64,000 nt of DNA. Origin: Blattabacterium sp. (Cryptocercus kyebangensis) (GTDB taxonomy: Bacteria > Bacteroidota > Bacteroidia > Flavobacteriales > Blattabacteriaceae). A program made the position numbers and the translations under genes. The notes beneath the pieces are model-generated. The model had not been told where the DNA came from, did no database searches, and was given only the letters and a program-made list of their open reading frames with translations. This document shows, piece after piece, positions 18,140-27,913 of this stretch. The DNA lies in NCBI RefSeq assembly GCF_003226855.1, contig NZ_CP029820.1, positions 359,501 to 423,500 of the forward strand, read 5' to 3'. Each line of letters starts with the position of its first letter. Within the stretch, counting starts at the first letter, position 1.

Positions 18140-19540
18140 CTAAAAATTTTTTATATCTTCATGTTTATTATTTTCTTTTTTTAGTAAAATGTTATGTGTA
18201 CGTTTCATTTTATTATTTTTCAATATTTTATTTTTTTCTTCGTAGGAAATAGGAAGATCAAAATTATCTTCTAGCATATATCTTTTATATTGTTTTTCTA
18301 CCAAAGAACTGGAAGGATCATTATGATTAATAATATTTTTTTTTTGATTTAAATTTAAGGATAATTTTCCCTTATTATAATTTATTACTGAATCCCTTTT
18401 ATAAGTTTTTTCTTTTGAATAAATAGATTTTATTCTTTTAGAATTATAATAAGTAGGGATTTCCTCTATTTTTGTTAATCTTTGTTTGTAAGGTTCTTCT
18501 AACCTGTGAAATATTTTTTTTTCTTCATGATTAATAGCCCTTTGTACTTCCGTTGGAAACCCAGTTGCTACTATAGTAACTGAAATACTTTCTTCCAAAT
18601 TTTCGTCTTCTCCGATTCCCATAATAATATTAGCATTATTTCCTGCTTCTGCCTGTATATAATCACTAATAATTCCTATTTCATCTATAGTAATTTCAAT
18701 TTTTCCTGAAACAATAAGCAAAAGAACATTTTTTGCTCCGGTTATCTTATTATCATTCAATAATGGAGAATCTAAAGCTTGTACAACGGCTTCTTTTGCT
18801 CTATTTTCACCAACAGAAATAGCAGACCCCATGACAGCCGTTCCGCTTTCTTTAAGAACCGTTCTAGTATCTCTTAAATCTATATTTTGTTTATAATGGT
18901 GGGTAATGACTTCTGCTATTCCCTTAGCTGCAGTAGTAAGAACTTCATCCGCTTTTGCAAATCCTGCTTTAAATCCAAGATTTCCATACAATTCTCTCAA
19001 TTTATCGTTATTAATAACAATTAGAGAATCCACATTTTTTCTTAATGTTTCTATTCCTTTTTGAGCTTGTTGTAATCTCATTTTCCCTTCAAAATGAAAT
19101 GGAATTGTTACAATCCCTACAGTAAGAATTCCTTTTTCTTTAGAAATACCTGCAATAATTGGAGCGGCTCCAGTTCCAGTTCCTCCTCCCATTCCTGCTG
19201 TAATAAAGGTCATTTTTGTATTAGAATCTAAAATACTTTTTATTTCTTCTAGACTTTCTAAGGCTGCTTTTTCTCCTACTTCTGGATCAGCTCCAGCTCC
19301 TAACCCTTCTGTAATAGAAGCCCCTAATTGAATTTTTAGGGGTACTGGATTATTATTTAACGCTTGTGCATCCGTATTACACGCTATAAAATCTACACCA
19401 GTAATACCTTGTTCAAACATATAACTTAAAGCATTACTTCCTCCACCTCCTACACCAATAACTTTGATAGAAGCTGAACGATTTTTAGAAAATCCAAATG
19501 GAACGTTTTCTTTTTTTTGTATAAAATTTTCTTTTTTCAT
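18140..19540 (-). CDS. ftsZ: Cell division GTPase FtsZ
   Basis: Tubulin homologue that forms the division ring at mid-cell. It has the N-terminal GTPase domain with VGGGGSNAL, the tubulin signature AGMGGGTGTGAAP, and the T7 loop around DEVLTTAAKGIAE. After about residue 330 comes a long charged, Asn/Lys-rich linker. The C-terminal peptide that normally binds FtsA (near DLPxFLR in Bacteroidetes) appears as NFDLPISYEEK followed by about 30 extra residues. Total 466 residues. Last gene of the dcw order, 3 bases after ftsA. Confidence 0.97.
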   Translation of the reverse strand: MKKENFIQKKENVPFGFSKNRSASIKVIGVGGGGSNALSYMFEQGITGVDFIACNTDAQALNNNPVPLKIQLGASITEGLGAGADPEVGEKAALESLEEIKSILDSNTKMTFITAGMGGGTGTGAAPIIAGISKEKGILTVGIVTIPFHFEGKMRLQQAQKGIETLRKNVDSLIVINNDKLRELYGNLGFKAGFAKADEVLTTAAKGIAEVITHHYKQNIDLRDTRTVLKESGTAVMGSAISVGENRAKEAVVQALDSPLLNDNKITGAKNVLLLIVSGKIEITIDEIGIISDYIQAEAGNNANIIMGIGEDENLEESISVTIVATGFPTEVQRAINHEEKKIFHRLEEPYKQRLTKIEEIPTYYNSKRIKSIYSKEKTYKRDSVINYNKGKLSLNLNQKKNIINHNDPSSSLVEKQYKRYMLEDNFDLPISYEEKNKILKNNKMKRTHNILLKKENNKHEDIKNF

Positions 19541-19543
19541 TAT

Positions 19544-20923
19544 TTATTCTGTATCATTCAGTATTTGACGGAACTTATCGGCCCAAATTTCAAGAAAAGA
19601 TTTAGATTTGTTTTTATTTTTTTTCTTTTTTGTATCCTCAATTTTTGTATCCTCTATTTCCTTATTATTATTGAATCTACGGTTTTTATCATATAATTTT
19701 GAAGAAAAGAATTCTGAATTATCATCATATCTAGACTCCATTTCTGTGCAAATATATTTTTTTTTATCTTCAATCCCCTTTATAACTAAACCTATAGATG
19801 TAGCATATTCTGGATCACTTATCATTCCGTTCTCTCCTCCTGAAATATGTTCATTAGAATAACCAATACGTACATCCATTCCAGTAATATATTCTGTTAA
19901 AGGTCGAATATGTTTTAATTGAGATCCACCCCCTGTCATTACTATCCCAGCTATAAGTCTTTTTTTCTGTTCTTCATTTCCATAATTTTTTATTTCTATA
20001 TTAACTTGTTCTAAAATTTCACAAACTCTTGTATGAATAATTTGAGAAAGAAGTTTCAAGGTTATTTCCTTAGGGTCACGACCTCTTAATCCAGGAATGC
20101 AAACAATTTCGGTTTCTTTATTTTCTCCAGGCCATGCGGATCCAAATTTTATTTTTAATAATTCTGCTTGTCGTTCAATAATTAAACAATCTGTTTTAAT
20201 ATTTTCAGTAATTACATTTCCTCCAAAAGGAATGACGGCTGTGTGACGAATAATATTATCTTTAAATATTGCAACATCCGTGGTCCCACCTCCTATATCC
20301 ACTAGAGCGACTCCTGCTTCTCTTTCTTCTATATTTAAAACAGCTTCTGCAGAAGCTAACGGTTCTAAAGTCATCCCAGATAAATTCAATCCTGCAGCTT
20401 TTACACATCTTCCAATATTTCTAATTGAAGAAATTTGTCCTACCACTACATGAAAATTAGCCTCTAAACGACTTCCATACATTCCTATAGGTTCTCCTAT
20501 TTCTGATTGACTATCTACTTTATATTCTTGTGGAAGAACATGAATTATTTCTTCTCCTGGGAGCATAACTAGTTTATGTACTTGGTTAATTAATTTTTGT
20601 ATATCTTTTTGATTGATAACATTTTCAAAATCTAATCTTGTAATATAATCATTATGTTGTAAACTCCTAATATGCTGTCCAGCAATCCCAACAATAACTT
20701 CTTTTATTTTTAAGCCAGAACTATTTTCCGCCTCATTTACAGCTTCACGAATAGCTTCAATTGTCTGAGTGATATTGTTAACCACTCCTCTATGTACTCC
20801 TGTACTTTTAGATCTACCTATGCCTAAAATTTCAATTTTATTATATTCATTTATCCTTCCTACCATAGCTACAATCTTTGTGGTTCCCACATCAAGACCT
20901 ATAGCTATATCTTGATATTCCAT
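19544..20923 (-). CDS. ftsA: Cell division protein FtsA
   Basis: Actin-like ATPase that tethers FtsZ to the membrane and recruits later division proteins. Actin-fold motifs are seen: AIGLDVGTTKIVAMVGR (phosphate 1), VALVDIGGGTTDVAIF (phosphate 2) and IVMTGGGSQL (adenosine). The inserted 1C subdomain lies around residues 80-160. After a Lys-rich linker the C-terminus SFLEIWADKFRQIL looks like the amphipathic membrane-targeting helix. 459 residues, ATG at 20923, between ftsQ (4-base gap) and ftsZ. Confidence 0.95.
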   Translation of the reverse strand: MEYQDIAIGLDVGTTKIVAMVGRINEYNKIEILGIGRSKSTGVHRGVVNNITQTIEAIREAVNEAENSSGLKIKEVIVGIAGQHIRSLQHNDYITRLDFENVINQKDIQKLINQVHKLVMLPGEEIIHVLPQEYKVDSQSEIGEPIGMYGSRLEANFHVVVGQISSIRNIGRCVKAAGLNLSGMTLEPLASAEAVLNIEEREAGVALVDIGGGTTDVAIFKDNIIRHTAVIPFGGNVITENIKTDCLIIERQAELLKIKFGSAWPGENKETEIVCIPGLRGRDPKEITLKLLSQIIHTRVCEILEQVNIEIKNYGNEEQKKRLIAGIVMTGGGSQLKHIRPLTEYITGMDVRIGYSNEHISGGENGMISDPEYATSIGLVIKGIEDKKKYICTEMESRYDDNSEFFSSKLYDKNRRFNNNKEIEDTKIEDTKKKKNKNKSKSFLEIWADKFRQILNDTE

Positions 20924-20927
20924 AGAC

Positions 20928-21647
20928 TTATCTTTTTTTTGCGACTATTTGGTCCTTATATTGTAAATCAATGCTTTTATATTGATTAATATCTATTTTA
21001 TTTAAGTACTGCTTGTAAAAAGCTTTTAATTTATTCAATTTACTTTTTAAATCCTTTAGACTTCCTAATATAATATGATGATTCCCTATTTTTGGAATTA
21101 AAATAAATAAGTTAGAAACAGTTTTTTTTATACTAATAATTTGGTATTTCAATAAATCATCAGAATTTATGGTTTTTACTAAATCCGATAAATTTTTTTT
21201 TTCTTCCTTCGAAAAGGATCCTTTTGCTAAAATAACTTTTGACGAATAAAAAGAAGAAAGTTCTAAATTTCCAGATTCTTTAGTAAGATAATATTCTTTG
21301 TTTCCATTTTTTATTCTTAAAATTGGTTCTTTTTGCCAAATTTTAATATTTAGGGTTCCATCTGTACTAAGAAATACTTCAGATTTTTTTATAAAAGGGT
21401 AATTATTTAATTTTTGTTCCATTCTTAATATACATAATTGACCAATTTTTTCTATTCTAGAAAATAAAATATTTTTAATAATTTTTTCATTTACAAAATG
21501 ATTTTTGGATAATGGATCCATGATAATATTGAATTTTTCTAAATTTCTATTTTTATGTATTTTTTGAGAAAAGTAAAAAAGGAATGTCATCAAAATCATA
21601 TATAAAAACAATAAAGTAGGAATAAAATTTTTTTTATGTTTTCTCAT
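20928..21647 (-). CDS. ftsQ: Cell division protein FtsQ
   Basis: Single-pass periplasmic division protein that links cytoplasmic and periplasmic divisome parts. The 239-residue product has a basic start (MRKHKKNF), one membrane segment (about residues 8-26), and a periplasmic domain whose first part fits a weak POTRA domain (IEKIGQLCILRMEQKLNNYP-like). Sequence conservation in FtsQ is low; the call rests on these features and on its place between murC and ftsA. Confidence 0.85.
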   Translation of the reverse strand: MRKHKKNFIPTLLFLYMILMTFLFYFSQKIHKNRNLEKFNIIMDPLSKNHFVNEKIIKNILFSRIEKIGQLCILRMEQKLNNYPFIKKSEVFLSTDGTLNIKIWQKEPILRIKNGNKEYYLTKESGNLELSSFYSSKVILAKGSFSKEEKKNLSDLVKTINSDDLLKYQIISIKKTVSNLFILIPKIGNHHIILGSLKDLKSKLNKLKAFYKQYLNKIDINQYKSIDLQYKDQIVAKKR

Positions 21648-21651
21648 TTAT

Positions 21652-23028
21652 TTATCCATATTTTTTATATAACCACTTTTTTATTGGAAAAATCAAGGTA
21701 TCTATATTCCCAGCACCTATTGTAAGTAGAATATCAAAATTTTTTTTTACAATTTTTTCTAAAACTCTAGATAGGGTAGAAACTTCTTTATTTTTAGAGT
21801 TCATTTTTATTTTTTCTAATAAACTATTAGAACTAATCCCTTTAATGGGAAATTCTCTGGCTGGATAAATATCCAACAAAATTAAAAAATCAAGTTTTTC
21901 TAAACTTTTTGCAAAATTTTTTTCAAAAAATTTAGTTCTACTAAATAAATGGGGTTGGAAAATCCCTAATATTTTTTTATGCGGGAAACACTTTCTTATA
22001 GTACTAATCAGTGCGTTAATTTCTGTAGGATGATGTGCATAATCATCTATATATATTTTTTTTCTAGATTGATAATGTATGGAATATCTTCTTTTAATTC
22101 CTTTGAATAAAAATAAGGATTTTCGAATATTTTCACTATCTATTTTCAAATAGTCAGATATAGCTAATGCAGCAGTTACATTTTTTAAATTATGTAATCC
22201 TGGAATAGGTAATAAAAGGGATTTCCATGTTTCTTTTGGAGTATGAAAATCAAAATACCATTTATTTCCTTTTATAGAAATGCAATTTGAATAATAATTT
22301 CCTATTTTTCCTACCGAATAATATATAGCGTTTTTATTAGAATAGGGAAAATATTCTTCTTTACAAAGAAAGAGTTTTTTATATGGATTTTGTAATCTAT
22401 TGGAAAATTTTACATAAGCTTTTATCAATGCTTCTTTTTTAGGATAAGTATCTATATGATCTTGATCTAAAGAAGTAATACATGCTATATTAGGAGATAG
22501 ATATAAAAAAGAGTGATCAAATTCGTCCGCTTCTACCAAGAAAATTTCCGTTCCATTCAAAATCAGATTAGATTGATAATTTTCAGAAATTCCTCCTAAA
22601 AAAGCCGTAATTTTTTTACCGGAACTATATAAAATATGTCCTAGTAAGGCACTAGTAGTTGTTTTTCCATGTGTTCCTCCTATAGCTATGCAAATTTTAT
22701 TTTCTGTAATTAAAGCTAATACCTGAGAACGTTTTTTGATATTTTTCCCATATTTTTTTATAAATAACCATTGTTTATGAGTAGATGGTATTGCTGGGGT
22801 ATAGACAATTAGACATCGTTTAGAATGAATCCATTTAGGAACCATTTCTATATTATCCTTATAATTGATAAATATCCCTTCTTTTTCTAATTTTTTGGTT
22901 AAAAAGGTCTTGTATCTATCATAACCATAAACTTTTTTACCCATATAATGAAAATATCTTGCTAAAGAACTCATTCCTATTCCACCTATTCCTAAAAAAT
23001 AAAAAGCCTCAATTTGATTTATATTCAT
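21652..23028 (-). CDS. murC: UDP-N-acetylmuramate--L-alanine ligase
   Basis: ATP-dependent Mur ligase that adds L-Ala to UDP-MurNAc. It has an N-terminal Rossmann domain (FYFLGIGGIGMSSLA), the ATP-binding loop IGGTHGKTTTSALLG, the Mur-ligase segment VEADEFDHSFL and the C-terminal YIDDYAHHPTEI. I use the ATG at 23028 (458 residues, MNINQIEAFYFLG), which is conventional. A longer frame to 23067 would overlap murG by 32 bases and adds only hydrophobic residues. Confidence 0.95.
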   Translation of the reverse strand: MNINQIEAFYFLGIGGIGMSSLARYFHYMGKKVYGYDRYKTFLTKKLEKEGIFINYKDNIEMVPKWIHSKRCLIVYTPAIPSTHKQWLFIKKYGKNIKKRSQVLALITENKICIAIGGTHGKTTTSALLGHILYSSGKKITAFLGGISENYQSNLILNGTEIFLVEADEFDHSFLYLSPNIACITSLDQDHIDTYPKKEALIKAYVKFSNRLQNPYKKLFLCKEEYFPYSNKNAIYYSVGKIGNYYSNCISIKGNKWYFDFHTPKETWKSLLLPIPGLHNLKNVTAALAISDYLKIDSENIRKSLFLFKGIKRRYSIHYQSRKKIYIDDYAHHPTEINALISTIRKCFPHKKILGIFQPHLFSRTKFFEKNFAKSLEKLDFLILLDIYPAREFPIKGISSNSLLEKIKMNSKNKEVSTLSRVLEKIVKKNFDILLTIGAGNIDTLIFPIKKWLYKKYG

Positions 23029-23035
23029 AAATTCA

Positions 23036-24151
23036 TCATAAAAGAATATGTAAAATTTCGTTAACAATATCGTTTGTTGCTTGAGGTTTCCCTAATTGTA
23101 AAATATTTTTCCTCATTTTTTTTTTCATATCAGAATCGTTAAGTATTTGTATTGTTGAATCCACTAATTTTTTCTCTATTTCTTCATTTTTAATTATCAT
23201 AGCCGCTTTTTTATCCTCCAATATTTTAGCATTTTTATTTTGATGATCATCTGAAGACCAAGGAAAAGGAATTAATATATAGGGTTTCCCTATTAAACAT
23301 ATTTCTGATATGGTTAAAGCTCCAGCTCTAGATACAATAATATCTGCTGCCGCATAACATATCTGAATATTTTCAATAAAATCCATTACAATAAAATTTT
23401 TATGATGAGAAAGAGTATTGTTTTTTTTTATTCTATGAATATTAGATTTTCCTACTTGCCAAATAAGTTGTATATCAAAATGGATTAGTTTTTTTAATCC
23501 ATTCATCCAAGCATTGTTAATACTATTGGATCCTTGACTCCCTCCCATAGATAGAATAATAGGTCTATCCCTTTTTAATCCTAAATCAAGACAAGCATTT
23601 TTTTTACTAGGAAATTTTTGTAATATTTCAGATCGTACTGGATTTCCAGTTATTATAGTTTTTCCTTTAGGAAAATATTTTTTTGCTTCTTCAAAAGCAA
23701 TACATACTTTTTTAGAATAACGAGAAAATATTCTATTGGTAAATCCAGGAAATGAATTCTGTTCTTGAAGAAAAATGGGAATTTTATTTTTTTTTGCAGC
23801 ATATAAAGTTGGAAAACTAACGTATCCACCTGTTCCAATCACTATATTTGGAGAAAATTTTTTTAAAATTTTATTTGCTAAAAAAAAACTATACACCAAT
23901 TCTATAGATTGAATAAAAAATCCTGATATAGAAAAAAATTTATTTTTTCCACCTGAAATACAAATACCTTCAATTTGATATCCAAATTTAGGTATTTCTT
24001 GCATTTCCATGTGATTCTTAGATCCAATAAATAAAATATTGACTTCTGGAATCTTTTTTTTAAGTTCATCTGCTATAGCTATTCCTGGATAAATATGACC
24101 ACCTGTCCCTCCACTTCCAATAATTATTCTAGGTGGAAAATTCTTCTTCAT
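23036..24151 (-). CDS. murG: UDP-GlcNAc:undecaprenyl-pyrophosphoryl-MurNAc-pentapeptide transferase (lipid II synthase)
   Basis: Peripheral inner-membrane glycosyltransferase that converts lipid I to lipid II. The 371-residue product has the first glycine-rich loop IIGSGGTGGHIYPGIAIA, the second loop VIGTGGYVSFP, the third MGGSQGSNSIN, and the donor-binding SRAGALTISEI. Two Rossmann domains are evident. It overlaps ftsW by 23 bases, which suggests translational coupling. Confidence 0.96.
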   Translation of the reverse strand: MKKNFPPRIIIGSGGTGGHIYPGIAIADELKKKIPEVNILFIGSKNHMEMQEIPKFGYQIEGICISGGKNKFFSISGFFIQSIELVYSFFLANKILKKFSPNIVIGTGGYVSFPTLYAAKKNKIPIFLQEQNSFPGFTNRIFSRYSKKVCIAFEEAKKYFPKGKTIITGNPVRSEILQKFPSKKNACLDLGLKRDRPIILSMGGSQGSNSINNAWMNGLKKLIHFDIQLIWQVGKSNIHRIKKNNTLSHHKNFIVMDFIENIQICYAAADIIVSRAGALTISEICLIGKPYILIPFPWSSDDHQNKNAKILEDKKAAMIIKNEEIEKKLVDSTIQILNDSDMKKKMRKNILQLGKPQATNDIVNEILHILL

Positions 24152-25343
24152 TATTATTTTTTTTCCTTTTTTCTATGTTATTATAATAAGGATCATCATA
24201 TATGATCCTACTAACACTCAATATTATACCAAAACTAAAAAAGGTTATCCACATCGAAGTCCCTCCAGCACTAATCAGTGGTAAAGTTTGTCCTGTAACA
24301 GGAAATAAACCTACAGATATACCCATATTAATAAGTGCTTGATTAATAATAGGAACCCCTACAGAAAGCACCAATAAAGTACAAAAATAATTTTGTACTT
24401 TCGTAGCAATCACCATAATTCTAAGCAAAATAAGAATATAAATAAACAGAAGAATAATTCCTCCAAAAGATCCATATTCTTCTATGATAATAGCATAAAT
24501 AAAATCTGAAGAAGATTGTGGAAGAAAAGCTTTCAAAACGCTTTTTCCAGGACCACGACCAAATTTATTACCTAAAACAATGGCTGTTTTAGATTGTTTT
24601 ATTTGATAATTTTCTTCAGATTCATTATCAAAAAAATTTTCTATACGATTTTTCCATGTATAAACTCTATTTATAGGTTTTTTTTCTCCCCATTTTATTA
24701 CAGAGTAAATATATATTCCTGCTGCTATTATACCCATAAATAATATTCCTATAATTCCTGTAAAAGGATATCCACCTATAAAAAGAATAATCAAAACTGA
24801 AATAAAAACAATTACGGCAGTAGAACCATTAGCGGGAAATATAAGTCCAAGAATAAAAAAAAGAGGAAAAAGTAAGGAAAAAAAGGAATTAATAAAATTA
24901 ATTTTTTCTTTATTTTTTTTGGATAAATATCTAGCACAGTAAATAAAAAGAACTAATCCAGCAATGTTGGAAGTTTGAAAAGATATATTAATAATGGGTA
25001 TATGCAACCAACGAGATGCATTTACCCCATCTAATTCTTTTCCCTGGCTAATTGTAAAAACCAGTAAAATTAAAACTATAGGAATTGTAAGTATAGACAA
25101 ACGATAAAAATATTTATAGTCTATAAATTGAGTTAAAAAAAGAATACCAAAACCAACTAACAAAAAAATGGTATGTCTTAATAAATAACGGAATACGGTA
25201 TTTGATCCTCCATATGTAGTAACCAAATTGGTACTTGCTGAGTATACTGGTAAAAAGGAAAATAGAGCTAATAAGGTAATAAAAGCCCATAAATATCTAT
25301 CTCCTTTTATATATCTATTCAAAAAAATATCTATTTTTTTCAT
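24129..25343 (-). CDS. ftsW: Septal peptidoglycan glycosyltransferase FtsW (SEDS family)
   Basis: Polytopic membrane protein that polymerises lipid II at the septum with the transpeptidase FtsI. The 404-residue product has about ten hydrophobic segments, with SEDS motifs WLHIPIINISFQTSNIA, the extracytoplasmic GRGPGKSV...LPQSSSDFIYAII stretch, and VTGQTLPLISAGGTSM near the C-terminus. ATG at 25343; it overlaps murD by 29 bases. FtsW rather than RodA is inferred from the cluster position. Confidence 0.94.
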   Translation of the reverse strand: MKKIDIFLNRYIKGDRYLWAFITLLALFSFLPVYSASTNLVTTYGGSNTVFRYLLRHTIFLLVGFGILFLTQFIDYKYFYRLSILTIPIVLILLVFTISQGKELDGVNASRWLHIPIINISFQTSNIAGLVLFIYCARYLSKKNKEKINFINSFFSLLFPLFFILGLIFPANGSTAVIVFISVLIILFIGGYPFTGIIGILFMGIIAAGIYIYSVIKWGEKKPINRVYTWKNRIENFFDNESEENYQIKQSKTAIVLGNKFGRGPGKSVLKAFLPQSSSDFIYAIIIEEYGSFGGIILLFIYILILLRIMVIATKVQNYFCTLLVLSVGVPIINQALINMGISVGLFPVTGQTLPLISAGGTSMWITFFSFGIILSVSRIIYDDPYYNNIEKRKKNNNEEEFST

Positions 25344-26691
25344 AGAAAATTTTTCTTACTTCTTGTTTAAATCTATGACCTCTTTCCTTATAATCTTTAA
25401 AAAGATCAAAACTAGAACATGCAGGAGACAACAAGATATTATCTCCATGAATAGATAATAGGGAAGCTATGCGAACAGCCTTTTTAAGGGATTCCGTTAC
25501 TATAATAATATCAATAACATCTTGAAAAAAATTTATAAATTTTTTATTTTTTTTCCCTAAAAAAATTATGGCTTTCACTTTTTCTTTAACCAATGGTAGG
25601 AGTTCTCTATAATCATTTCCTTTATCTTGTCCACCTGCAATCCATATGGTAGGAGAATTCATACTTTTTAATGCATAAAAAACGGCATTTACATTAGTAG
25701 CTTTAGAATCATTAATAAATTGTACTCCATTAATATTTAATACTTTTTCCATACGATGTTCTATAGTAGAAAAATCCAATACAGAATTTATAATTGATTT
25801 TTTTTTAACATTCAATGTTTTAGAAACAAGAATTGAAGCCATTATATTGTATAAATTATGATCCCCCTTTAAAGGAATTTTTTCTATATTTAGAAGACAT
25901 ATTTCTTTTTTATTTTCTTTTTTACGAAAAAAAATATTATTCCATTTTATATAAGCACCCATGTTTAACTCTTCTTTTATAGAAAAAGGAATACAATGAG
26001 ATAAAATTTTATATTTTTTAAATTCCTTTTTTAGGATAGGATCATCATGATTATAAATAAAAATATCTTCCTTATTTTGATTAGTCGCAATTCTAAATTT
26101 AGAAGATATATATCCTTTAAAATTCTTATATCTATTCAAATGATCCCTTGTTATGTTTAATAATACTGCAATATTTGAACGAAAATTAAAACAATCATCC
26201 AGTTGAAAACTACTCACTTCTAATACATAAACTTCTTTTTTTTTTAGTGCTTCTCTTGAAAAACTACTTCCAATATTTCCAGCAATTCCTACATGAAATC
26301 CTTCTTTTTTAAGAATTTTGTACACAATGGAACTGGTTGTAGTTTTTCCATTACTTCCTGTAATGCTAATAATATAAGAAGAATTCAGATAACTTTTTCC
26401 AAATTCTAACTCAGAAACAATAGGAATCCCTAAAAAATTAATTTTCTTTATCAAGATATTTTCTCTAGAAATTCCAGGACTTTTGATCACTTTTATAGCT
26501 TTAAGAATTATGCTTTCTGTATGTCCTTTTTCTTCAAAAGGAATTTTATTTTCTACTAAAATTTTTTTGTATTTGTTTAGAATAATTCCAGAATCAGATA
26601 AAAATATTTTTAAACCATTCTTTTTAGCTAATAAAGCAGCCCCTACTCCACTTTCTCCTCCACCTAATACAACAATTAAATTTTTTTTCAT
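25315..26691 (-). CDS. murD: UDP-N-acetylmuramoylalanine--D-glutamate ligase
   Basis: Mur ligase that adds D-Glu to UDP-MurNAc-L-Ala. The 458-residue product has the N-terminal LGGGESGVGAALLAKK loop, ATP-binding SITGSNGKTTTSS, NITRDHLNRY, the carbamylated-lysine region, FINDSKATNVNAV and the C-terminal LSPACSSFDLFKDYKERG. All core motifs are intact. D-Glu for this step is supplied by MurI, also encoded in this window. Confidence 0.96.
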   Translation of the reverse strand: MKKNLIVVLGGGESGVGAALLAKKNGLKIFLSDSGIILNKYKKILVENKIPFEEKGHTESIILKAIKVIKSPGISRENILIKKINFLGIPIVSELEFGKSYLNSSYIISITGSNGKTTTSSIVYKILKKEGFHVGIAGNIGSSFSREALKKKEVYVLEVSSFQLDDCFNFRSNIAVLLNITRDHLNRYKNFKGYISSKFRIATNQNKEDIFIYNHDDPILKKEFKKYKILSHCIPFSIKEELNMGAYIKWNNIFFRKKENKKEICLLNIEKIPLKGDHNLYNIMASILVSKTLNVKKKSIINSVLDFSTIEHRMEKVLNINGVQFINDSKATNVNAVFYALKSMNSPTIWIAGGQDKGNDYRELLPLVKEKVKAIIFLGKKNKKFINFFQDVIDIIIVTESLKKAVRIASLLSIHGDNILLSPACSSFDLFKDYKERGHRFKQEVRKIFYEKNRYFFE

Positions 26692-26704
26692 TGTATTGTT
26701 TTTT

Positions 26705-27901
26705 TTATGTTATTAATAAAATAAATACCACCATAGAAAGTATCGTTTGTATGATTAAAAAACGATATACTATTTTACTTTCATGATAACCTAGTTTTTG
26801 AAAATGATGATGTAAAGGAGCCATCATAAAAATTCTTTTTCCTATTCCATATTTTCTTTTAGAAAATCTAAAATACAAAACTTGTACTATTACAGAAAAA
26901 TTTTCGATAAAAAAAATTCCACATAAAATAGGGAGTATTAATTCTTTTCTAATGAGGATGGATATTGCTGCAATTACACCTCCTATAGTTAAACTTCCAC
27001 TATCTCCCATAAAAATTTGTGCTGGATATGTATTATACCAAAGAAAACCAATTAAAGATCCTAAAAAAGAAAAAGAGAATATAGCGATTTCTCCTATATG
27101 AGGAATATACAAAAAATGAAAAAAATAGGAGTAAATTTTACTACTAGAAACTAAAGAAAATAAGGATAATGTGGCAAAGATAATAGAAGAAACCCCTGCC
27201 GTTAACCCATCAATTCCATCGGTTAAATTTGCCCCGTTGGATAGAAATGTAATAATTATAATAACGATAGGAATGAAAAGAATCCATGTATATTTTTTCC
27301 ATTTTTTTTTAAAAAAATAGGCATAGTCAAATTCATTTTTAGGGGAAAAAATAGGAAAGGTGGTCTTAAAATTATGTTCTTTCCTTACTACTACTAAAGA
27401 TGGATTTTGTTTAGAAAAAGGATCTATTTTTTTATTAAAAATAGTGATATTTTTATTAAAAGACATGAAACTTCCAATAAAAATTCCTAGGATTATTTGA
27501 CCTAATATTTTCCCCATGATACTAAGTCCATTTTTATGATATTTTATTTTTATGTAATCATCTATAAATCCAAGAATTCCAAGCCATAATGTAGTGATTA
27601 CCAAAATTATGATATATAAATTATTTAATTTTGAAAAAAAAATTGTAGGAATTAAAGCAGATACTATAATAATTATGCCTCCCATTGTAGGAGTTCCTTC
27701 TTTTTCTTTTTGTCCCGTTAATCCAAGATCCCGTATTCGTTCTCCTATACTTTTTTTTCTTTTATTCCATAATATAATTTTTTTATTGGCAAACAAGGAT
27801 ATACAAATAGATAAGATAAAAGCTATTAAAGCTCTGTAAAAAATGGAATTTATGATTATAATATTCGAAATAAGATACTTAAAAATAGGAAAAATTATCA
27901 T
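26705..27901 (-). CDS. mraY: Phospho-N-acetylmuramoyl-pentapeptide transferase (lipid I synthase)
   Basis: Integral membrane enzyme that moves phospho-MurNAc-pentapeptide onto undecaprenyl phosphate. About ten hydrophobic segments. Signature motifs are GTPTMGGIIII, the catalytic FIDDYIKIK, NLTDGIDGLTAG, and MAPLHHHFQKLG. I take the ATG at 27901 (398 residues) because AAGGA lies just upstream on the minus strand; a TTG at 27910 would add three residues. An insertion near residues 150-195 is typical of the Bacteroidetes form of about 400 residues. Confidence 0.95.
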   Translation of the reverse strand: MIIFPIFKYLISNIIIINSIFYRALIAFILSICISLFANKKIILWNKRKKSIGERIRDLGLTGQKEKEGTPTMGGIIIIVSALIPTIFFSKLNNLYIIILVITTLWLGILGFIDDYIKIKYHKNGLSIMGKILGQIILGIFIGSFMSFNKNITIFNKKIDPFSKQNPSLVVVRKEHNFKTTFPIFSPKNEFDYAYFFKKKWKKYTWILFIPIVIIIITFLSNGANLTDGIDGLTAGVSSIIFATLSLFSLVSSSKIYSYFFHFLYIPHIGEIAIFSFSFLGSLIGFLWYNTYPAQIFMGDSGSLTIGGVIAAISILIRKELILPILCGIFFIENFSVIVQVLYFRFSKRKYGIGKRIFMMAPLHHHFQKLGYHESKIVYRFLIIQTILSMVVFILLIT

Positions 27902-27913
27902 ACATATCAATCC

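Noticed and set aside
24189-24209. Hairpin AGGATCAT/ATGATCCT inside ftsW
   Set aside because: 8-bp arms are expected by chance in a 64 kb A+T-rich sequence; nothing else supports a role.
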